This document shows, piece after piece, positions 1 through 4,964 of a DNA stretch of 6,957 bases (the stretch's first letter is position 1; each line of letters starts with the position of its first letter). The stretch is from Actinotignum schaalii. Its GTDB lineage: Bacteria > Actinomycetota > Actinomycetes > Actinomycetales > Actinomycetaceae. A model generated the notes under the pieces. It was not told the origin of the DNA. It saw only the letters and a list, made by a program, of their open reading frames with translations, and ran no database searches. The position numbers were made by a program, and so were the translations under genes. The stretch is taken from NCBI GenBank assembly GCA_946222725.1, contig CAMIHT010000087.1:1-6957 (forward strand). The letters are read 5' to 3'.

Positions 1-1
1 C

Positions 2-2059
2 ACCTCTGCCGCCTCGAAATTCTCGCTCGTCGATTCCCAGCTGCAAAACGGCATCGACCGCATCCTCAAAGCCATCACCTGGGTGCTGGTGCCGGTCGGG
101 CTGCTGACCATCTGGGGGCAGATCCGCGTGGTGGGCCTGGACTGGGCCGCCATCGGCGCGCAGTGGCGCGATATCGTGCTGTCCGTGACCGGCGCGCTGG
201 TGCCAATGATTCCCGAAGGCCTGGTACTCATCACCTCGACCGCTTTCGCGCTGGGCGTGATCCGGCTCGGTCGCCTGAACGTGCTGGTTAACGAGCTGCC
301 CGCCATCGAAGGCCTCGCGCGCGTGGACACCGTCGCCGTGGATAAAACCGGCACCCTCACCGAAAATACCCTGCGGTTCGCGGGACTCGAGTTGGTGCCC
401 GGCGTAGCTTCGAGCAGCGGCTCCGGTTCTAGTACCCCCGCAGTGCGCCGCGACGCCGCCGCCACTCCCGCCGCGCCTGCTCAGGCCACCGCGCGGGAAG
501 CTCTGGCCCAGCTGGGGGCGGCCGATCCGGCCCCGAACTCCTCCATGGAGGCCATCCAAGAAGCCCTCGGCGCGCCGGCCCAGCCGTGGAAGGTGGCCGA
601 ACGCCAGCCGTTCACCTCGGCGAAGAAGTGGTCCGGGGTGAGTTTCGCCAATGGCCAGCACTGGATTATGGGCGCACCGGATGTGCTCCTTGATCTGGCG
701 GGTGCGGGCGGCCCGGCGGGCGGCGTCGCCCCAACTGGCGCCGTCGTTCCACATGGCAACACCGCAGCAACGAGCGCCATCACTCCCGCGGCCGCCATCA
801 ACGCCGCCCGCGAGCGCGCCGCCGCCATTGCCGCCACCGGCCAGCGCGTACTGCTCCTAGCCCGCAGCGATACGCCCGTGACGGCCGCGAACGCGCCCGG
901 CAACATCGAGCCGCTCGCCTTCATTTTGCTCGACCAAAAAATCCGCTCGGACGCCTCCGATACCCTGCGCTATTTCGATTCGCAGGGTGTGGCGGTCAAA
1001 GTCATCTCCGGTGATAATGCCGCGGCGGTCGGGGCGGTGACCACGCAGCTCGGCGTCAATGTGGGCACTCCCGTGGACGCGCGCACCATCCCGGAGGCGA
1101 GCTTCGCGAAAACGATCAACGAAAATGCCGTGTTCGGGCGGGTGACCCCGGATCAAAAGCGCGCTATGGTGGCGGCACTGCGCGGGGCGGGACACACTGT
1201 CGCGATGACGGGCGATGGCGTCAATGACGTGCTTGCCCTCAAGGATGCCGACCTGGGCATCGGCATGGGCTCCGGCACTTCCGCCACCCGCTCGGTCGCG
1301 AAAATTGTGCTCCTCGACGATAAATTTGCTTCGTTGCCGCACGTGGTCGGCGAGGGCCGGCGCGTGGTGGGGAATATCGAACGCGTGGCGCGGCTTTTCC
1401 TCACCAAAACGGTGTATTCGGCAGTGCTGGCCATCGCGGTGCTACTTTTCGCGCTGCCCTACCCCTTCGTGCCGATTCACGTGACGATCACCGGCTGGTT
1501 CACCATCGGCATCCCGGCCTTCCTCCTCTCCCTGCCGCCGAATAACGACGCCGCCCGCCCCGGTTTCGTGCAGCGCGTCATGCGTTTCGGTTTCCCGGCG
1601 GGCCTGATCGTGGGGGTTGCGACTTTTATTACATACGTGATGTTGTACGACGGCGCAGCTAGCTCGGCATATGCGACTCAGGTTTCCACCGCGACGCTTC
1701 TGACGATGATTATTGCCTCCTCGTGGGTGCTCGTTGTGGTGGCCCGGCCCTATGTCTGGTGGAAGATTCTGCTGATTTTGCTGCCGCTGCTCGGGTACGG
1801 CGTGATTTTCCTCTGGCCATTCACGCAGCGCATCTTCATGCTGGATTCCTCCAATTCCGGGGCGATGGCCCTGGGCACGCTGGTGGGCGCGGTTGGCGCG
1901 GCGCTGATTGAGGCACTGTGGTGGTTCTTGGGGCTCCACTTCGGGGAGCCGGCCCGGCTGTGGCAAAGCGCGGAGCAGCGGGCTGCGCAGCGCACCCAGG
2001 CTGAGCTGCGTAAAAAGGCCACCGCGGAACGGCGCGCGGCAGCCGCGGGCGCGAAGTAG
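2..2059 (+). CDS. ctpE: CtpE-like cation-translocating P-type ATPase (5' end outside window)
   Basis: An ATP-driven cation pump of the cytoplasmic membrane. The frame is open from base 2 to the TAG at 2057-2059 (685 codons), so the N-terminus and the actuator domain with its TGES loop lie to the left. The GTG at 83 is internal. Visible in order: stalk/TM3 segment; TM4 with PEGL (212-223); phosphorylation motif DKTGTLTE starting at 341 (Asp = catalytic residue); nucleotide-binding domain with KKWSGVSF and MGAPDVLL; hinge TGDGVND (1208-1228) followed by DLGIGMGSGT; then about six C-terminal membrane helices and a basic Ala/Arg/Lys-rich tail. The segments KFSLV, ELPAIEGLARVD and GIPAFLL resemble mycobacterial CtpE, which is known as a Ca2+ importer; Ca2+ as substrate here is inference. 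Two Ala/Gly/Pro/Ser-rich stretches (about 401-490 and 698-793) look like insertions in the nucleotide-binding domain. The P-type ATPase call is certain; the CtpE subgroup is likely. Confidence 0.93.
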   Translation, partial: TSAASKFSLVDSQLQNGIDRILKAITWVLVPVGLLTIWGQIRVVGLDWAAIGAQWRDIVLSVTGALVPMIPEGLVLITSTAFALGVIRLGRLNVLVNELPAIEGLARVDTVAVDKTGTLTENTLRFAGLELVPGVASSSGSGSSTPAVRRDAAATPAAPAQATAREALAQLGAADPAPNSSMEAIQEALGAPAQPWKVAERQPFTSAKKWSGVSFANGQHWIMGAPDVLLDLAGAGGPAGGVAPTGAVVPHGNTAATSAITPAAAINAARERAAAIAATGQRVLLLARSDTPVTAANAPGNIEPLAFILLDQKIRSDASDTLRYFDSQGVAVKVISGDNAAAVGAVTTQLGVNVGTPVDARTIPEASFAKTINENAVFGRVTPDQKRAMVAALRGAGHTVAMTGDGVNDVLALKDADLGIGMGSGTSATRSVAKIVLLDDKFASLPHVVGEGRRVVGNIERVARLFLTKTVYSAVLAIAVLLFALPYPFVPIHVTITGWFTIGIPAFLLSLPPNNDAARPGFVQRVMRFGFPAGLIVGVATFITYVMLYDGAASSAYATQVSTATLLTMIIASSWVLVVVARPYVWWKILLILLPLLGYGVIFLWPFTQRIFMLDSSNSGAMALGTLVGAVGAALIEALWWFLGLHFGEPARLWQSAEQRAAQRTQAELRKKATAERRAAAAGAK

Positions 2060-2073
2060 CGGGCGCGAAGTAG
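2046..2073. repeat. 14-bp exact tandem duplication at the ATPase stop codon
   Basis: The unit cgggcgcgaagtag occurs twice with no gap (2046-2059 and 2060-2073). The first copy supplies the last codons and the TAG stop of the ATPase. The second copy lies just downstream and carries a TAG in another frame. It looks like a slippage or microduplication product; no function is inferred. Confidence 0.9.
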
Positions 2074-2151
2074 CAGGTGTTTCTCTGCTGGCCGAAAGGT
2101 CCTGAGCTTGGCAAACACGAAACTTGCTTGCCGCTCCCGGCCGCCCTCTGA

Positions 2152-2180
2152 TTGAATGAATGTGGCTTGGCCCGTGTAAC
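2152..2180 (+). promoter_or_regulatory. Candidate promoter in the gap before the 350-aa membrane protein
   Basis: TTGAAT (2152-2157) and TGTAAC (2175-2180) are separated by 17 nt and each matches the sigma70-type consensus at four of six positions. The -10 lacks the two most conserved bases (A2 and T6), so this is weak. A start here would leave a leader of roughly 130 nt before the GTG at 2316. That leader contains a perfect 10-bp palindrome, CAGGTACCTG (2219-2228), and two copies of a T-ACCGTGCG block (2177-2186 and 2251-2260). No gene or clear terminator is visible in 2060-2315. Confidence 0.25.
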
Positions 2181-2315
2181 CGTGCGCTCCGGTGTATCCC
2201 GTAGCGTGCGGAAGGAGCCAGGTACCTGTCATATCGGGGCGTTTTCGCCGGTTACCGTGCGTGTTTATCGCGCGGGGTCACCGCGCACCGCTCCCGCGCA
2301 TCGTTAGGATTTATC

Positions 2316-3368
2316 GTGAGCGAAGAAGACGCAACCCGGTCGCCGCAGGGCGGCGAACCCACCCGAGCTTTCCCTCCGCACAGCTCCGAGAACACCACCC
2401 CCGACTCGCCTTCGGCCGATTATCCCACCCAGGCTTACGCCGCTAACCCCGGTACCTACCCCGGTCCGGGCCCCTACGGCACCGCACAGGGCAACCAGCC
2501 CAGCCTCTACGGTGCCGGGCAAGGGAACCAGCACGGCAGCGCCGGATATCCGGGTGCCCAGGCAGGGCCCGGCAGCCAGTACCCCGGCCAGGCCGGCTAC
2601 CCGCAGCAAGGCAATTATCCGGGTCAGGCCCCGCAGTATGGCTCCGGCCAGGCTGGACAGTACGGCGGCCCGGGTTACCCCGGCGGGCAATACGGTGCTC
2701 CCGGCTACCCGGGCAGTCCGGGTAATCAGTATCCCGGTGGCGGCCCGAACGGCCCGAACGGTCCGCGCGATGCTTACCCGGCCGGCTACGGGCGGCAGCC
2801 CAAGCAAAGTAAAACCGGGCTTTTTGTTGGAATTGGCGTCGGTGTAATTGCGCTAATCGCGCTGATTGTTGGCCTCATTTTCTTCCTCAACCGGGATAAG
2901 GCCAGCGATGATGCGCAGCCCGATCCCAGTTCGGTGCCTTCGATCAGCGCACCCGCCACGCCGGACGGCACCGCCGCACCGGAAACCAGCAAGGCTCCCA
3001 TCTTGGATTCACCCACCACGCCCGCCCCCGCGCCGTCCGGCAACTCTGGCGACTCAGCGGGCAGGGACGGCAAGGACGGACTGACCTACACCTATCCTCC
3101 GGAGAAAATCGGGGCCCTCTTCGATACCTTCCTTAAGGACCCGACCTTCACCGAGGCCTTCGGTAAACCCGAACGCGATGATGCCGGAGCCTGCATTGGC
3201 AATGCCGCGCAGGGCAAGCTATCCGACCAGTTCATTGACGTCCTCGAGCGTGCCAGCAAAGGTGATATCACAGCCGGCAACGAAATTGAGGACCCTAAGT
3301 TCATGAACGACCTCCTCAACTTCATCCTCATCATGGACTCCTGCGGAGTGAATATCACGATGCAATAG
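2316..3368 (+). CDS. Pro/Gly/Gln/Tyr-rich single-pass membrane protein, unknown function
   Basis: 350 aa, not recognised as a named family. The GTG start is chosen because AGGA (2306-2309) sits 6 nt upstream. Residues 1-165 are low-complexity and rich in Pro, Gly, Gln and Tyr, with many YPG/GYPG/QYG units; this type of tail is common on actinobacterial membrane proteins. A strong membrane helix spans about 168-192 (GLFVGIGVGVIALIALIVGL), preceded by basic residues and followed by NRDK. Residues 193-250 form a Pro/Ser/Thr/Ala linker. A folded-looking, probably helical domain of about 95 residues follows (254-350) and holds the only two cysteines, C293 and C343. The likely topology is cytoplasmic N-terminus and extracytoplasmic C-terminal domain with a possible disulfide; this is inferred from charge and composition. 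It forms a single unit closed by the terminator at 3404-3451. The neighbouring metal transporters do not fix its role. Confidence 0.85.
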   Translation: MSEEDATRSPQGGEPTRAFPPHSSENTTPDSPSADYPTQAYAANPGTYPGPGPYGTAQGNQPSLYGAGQGNQHGSAGYPGAQAGPGSQYPGQAGYPQQGNYPGQAPQYGSGQAGQYGGPGYPGGQYGAPGYPGSPGNQYPGGGPNGPNGPRDAYPAGYGRQPKQSKTGLFVGIGVGVIALIALIVGLIFFLNRDKASDDAQPDPSSVPSISAPATPDGTAAPETSKAPILDSPTTPAPAPSGNSGDSAGRDGKDGLTYTYPPEKIGALFDTFLKDPTFTEAFGKPERDDAGACIGNAAQGKLSDQFIDVLERASKGDITAGNEIEDPKFMNDLLNFILIMDSCGVNITMQ

Positions 3369-3403
3369 GATCCTTCGCCGGCATACGTCAGTTCACTGTA
3401 ATT

Positions 3404-3451
3404 CACCCGGGCACCGATTCCCTTCGTGGAATGAGTGCCCGGGTGCTTTAT
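3404..3451 (+). terminator. Rho-independent terminator after the 350-aa membrane protein gene
   Basis: A perfect 11-bp stem, CACCCGGGCAC (3404-3414) with GTGCCCGGGTG (3435-3445), encloses a second stem, ATTCC (3417-3421) with GGAAT (3428-3432), across a small internal loop and a CTTCGT hairpin loop. The 3' arm is followed by CTTTAT, a modest U-tract. It lies 35 nt after the TAG at 3366-3368, so it should isolate this gene from the exporter downstream. Confidence 0.85.
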
Positions 3452-3475
3452 CTCCGGGAACACCCCACTGCGTAT

Positions 3476-3517
3476 TATGCACGTGGCCGCATAGGCGTCG
3501 TCGTACATGCTCCGCAT
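3476..3517 (+). promoter_or_regulatory. Paired ATGC/GCAT inverted repeats, possible operator of the exporter gene
   Basis: Two dyads with the same half-site lie upstream of the exporter promoter: TATGC-N8-GCATA (3476-3493) and ATGC-N3-GCAT (3507-3517). Their ATGC half-sites start 30 nt apart (3477 and 3507), about three helical turns. Metal-responsive repressors often bind such dyads near exporter promoters, but I cannot match this to a known Zur or ArsR/SmtB box, and no regulator gene is in the window. The operator role is inference. Confidence 0.3.
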
Positions 3518-3530
3518 CACAGGCCGCACC

Positions 3531-3560
3531 CTGCCGCAAACTCGACCGGGCAGGTACACT
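3531..3560 (+). promoter_or_regulatory. Candidate promoter of the CDF exporter gene
   Basis: CTGCCG (3531-3536) and TACACT (3555-3560) are separated by 18 nt. The -10 has the key T1, A2 and T6. Transcription would begin near 3566-3568, just ahead of the AGGAGG at 3571, giving a very short leader. It lies downstream of the terminator at 3404-3451, which supports an independent transcription unit. Confidence 0.45.
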
Positions 3561-3570
3561 CAGAGCCCCA

Positions 3571-3576
3571 AGGAGG
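3571..3576 (+). promoter_or_regulatory. Ribosome binding site that fixes the exporter start
   Basis: AGGAGG ends 7 nt before the ATG at 3584, ideal spacing. The frame is open upstream to an ATG at 3431, but that ATG lies inside the terminator hairpin of the previous gene and upstream of the probable promoter, so 3584 is preferred. The ATG at 3579 is out of frame. Confidence 0.85.
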
Positions 3577-3583
3577 TTATGTT

Positions 3584-4732
3584 ATGCATAATAATAATTA
3601 TTATCATTGCGAGCACGGCGACCACGCCGGCGGGCAATGCACCTGCGCCCAGCGCAGTTCCAACACCTCCTCTGCATCGGCGTCAGAGGAGAGCAACCTA
3701 TCCGAGGAGGACGGGGAATCATTTAACGAGGACGGCGACGACGGCCATCTCTGCCATCTGGCTCGCACCCCCGCTGCGGTAGCTCCCGCGGCCGGCCACG
3801 AGCATGCCAGCGGGCACGACCACGGGCCCGGGCATGTGCACGGCGCCGGGGCGCAACGCGGGCGCATCGCCTGGGCGCTCGGTATTACGTTCTCCATCCT
3901 CATAGCCGAGGTGATCGGAGCATTCTGGCTCGGCTCGCTGGCCCTCCTTGTGGACGCCGGCCATATGCTCACCGATAGCGCCGGTCTGGTCATGGCGCTG
4001 GTGGCCGCTCACCTCACCACCAAACCCGCCACCAACCGCCGCACCTGGGGATATGCCCGGGCGGAGATTATTTCCGCGTGTTTACAGGCGACGCTGCTCC
4101 TCGGGGTGGGTATTTTCGTCATTATCGAAGCGATCAAACGCCTCACGGACCCACCGGAGATGCCTGCCGCGCCCCTGCTGATTTTCGGCATTATCGGCCT
4201 GCTCGGCAATATCGCTTCCATGCTGATTCTGTTCACCGGGCGCGGTGCCAGTCTCAATATGAAGGCCGCCTTCCTGGAGGTCTGCAATGACGCGCTCGGT
4301 TCGGTCGCGGTGATCGTGGCTGCGGCGTCGATCTACTTCACCGGCTGGGGCGGCGCGGATGCGATTGCCGCTATCCTCATCGGGATTCTTATTATTCCGC
4401 GGGCGCTGCGGATTCTGTCCACCGCGCTCAACGTGCTGATGGAGGCGACGCCGCAAGGCCTCGACCTGGACGACGTGCGCCGGCACATGGAAAATCTGCC
4501 GCACGTGATTCGGGTGCACGATATGCATGCGACGACGGTCGCCACCGGGCTACCAGTGCTGAGCGCTCACGTGGTAGTTGAGGATGAGTGCTTCTTTGAC
4601 GGGCATGCCCCGCGGATCCTTGACCAGCTCCAGCAGTGCGTTGCGGAGCATTTCCCGGTCAAGGTGGAGCATTCCACTTTCCAGCTTGAGCCGGCCGAGC
4701 ACAGCAAATGTGAGTATGTGCCGCACGGGTAG
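3584..4732 (+). CDS. CDF-family zinc/divalent cation efflux protein (CzcD/ZitB-like)
   Basis: 382 aa. Cation diffusion facilitators are proton-coupled antiporters that export Zn2+ (also Co2+, Cd2+ and others) across the cytoplasmic membrane, usually as dimers. Residues 1-60 form an unusual tail: a His/Cys cluster (HCEHGDHAGGQCTC, residues 8-21), a Ser/Glu/Asp-rich stretch (about 33-53), then HLCH. Residues 72-86 add a classic His-rich loop (GHEHASGHDHGPGHVHG). About six membrane helices span roughly 94-280. TM2 carries AGHMLTD with H127 and D131. In TM5 the usual HxxxD is ExxxD (E232, D236, in EVCNDALGSV). The cytoplasmic C-terminal domain (about 288-370) has VHDMHATTVATG, SAHVVVED and HSTFQLE, matching the metal-binding dimerisation domain; the canonical VHDLHVW tryptophan is not conserved. 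A longer loop between TM4 and TM5 rich in His is absent. Family is certain; zinc is the most likely substrate but is inferred. Confidence 0.94.
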   Translation: MHNNNYYHCEHGDHAGGQCTCAQRSSNTSSASASEESNLSEEDGESFNEDGDDGHLCHLARTPAAVAPAAGHEHASGHDHGPGHVHGAGAQRGRIAWALGITFSILIAEVIGAFWLGSLALLVDAGHMLTDSAGLVMALVAAHLTTKPATNRRTWGYARAEIISACLQATLLLGVGIFVIIEAIKRLTDPPEMPAAPLLIFGIIGLLGNIASMLILFTGRGASLNMKAAFLEVCNDALGSVAVIVAAASIYFTGWGGADAIAAILIGILIIPRALRILSTALNVLMEATPQGLDLDDVRRHMENLPHVIRVHDMHATTVATGLPVLSAHVVVEDECFFDGHAPRILDQLQQCVAEHFPVKVEHSTFQLEPAEHSKCEYVPHG

Positions 4733-4750
4733 AGAGTGGCACTGCGCCGC

Positions 4751-4779
4751 GGGCCGCGGGTGACGCTGGGCCGCGGGTG
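4751..4779. repeat. 12-bp direct repeat, 17-bp period, in the convergent gap
   Basis: gggccgcgggtg occurs at 4751-4762 and 4768-4779. The second copy overlaps the left arm of a GC-rich dyad, CGCGGGT (4772-4778) with ACCCGCG (4794-4800), which could fold into a 7-bp hairpin with a 15-nt loop just after the exporter stop codon. No T-run follows that hairpin, so it is not called a terminator. Confidence 0.7.
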
Positions 4780-4845
4780 GCGAGTACACCGCGACCCGCG
4801 AGCACGGCCGAGAGCAACCGCAGACCGCCAATAAGAACCGCAGAT

Positions 4846-4891
4846 ACACGTGTGGGGGCACCTCGATTGAGATGCCCCCACACGTGTTTTT
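4846..4891 (+). terminator. Strong terminator of the CDF exporter gene, possibly shared with the convergent gene
   Basis: A perfect 15-bp stem pairs ACACGTGTGGGGGCA (4846-4860) with TGCCCCCACACGTGT (4873-4887); the loop contains an extra CTC/GAG pairing around GATT. The T that closes the stem begins the run TTTTT (4887-4891), so it terminates plus-strand transcription well. It lies 113 nt past the exporter stop and 73 nt past the stop of the minus-strand gene. Read on the minus strand the hairpin is followed by a T-poor stretch, so its use in that direction is less certain. Confidence 0.92.
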
Positions 4892-4914
4892 GCTAGTGCG
4901 TTAGCGCGATAGCG

Positions 4915-4938
4915 AGCCGGCAGAATAGCCGGCAGAAT
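4915..4938. repeat. 12-bp exact tandem duplication downstream of the surface protein gene
   Basis: agccggcagaat is repeated twice without a gap (4915-4926 and 4927-4938). It sits between the terminator and the stop codon of the minus-strand gene, in its 3' untranslated region. A further partial GCCGGCA occurs at about 4944. It resembles the 14-bp duplication at 2046-2073 in kind, not in sequence. Confidence 0.9.
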
Positions 4939-4964
4939 CGAGCGCCGGCAACTAGCCAGCAGCC

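Noticed and set aside
1442..1966. 174-codon minus-strand frame opposite the ATPase C-terminal membrane region
   Set aside because: Shadow of the ATPase: the plus strand encodes conserved membrane helices here, while this translation is charged low-complexity sequence with no domain or start signal.
2304..2807. 167-codon minus-strand frame opposite the PGQY-rich region
   Set aside because: Open only because of the repetitive Gly/Pro codons on the other strand; no ribosome binding site and no family resemblance.
3431..3583. N-terminal extension of the CDF exporter from an in-frame ATG at 3431 (51 extra residues)
   Set aside because: The ATG lies within the terminator hairpin of the preceding gene and ahead of the likely promoter, and has no ribosome binding site. 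The ATG at 3584 has AGGAGG at ideal spacing.
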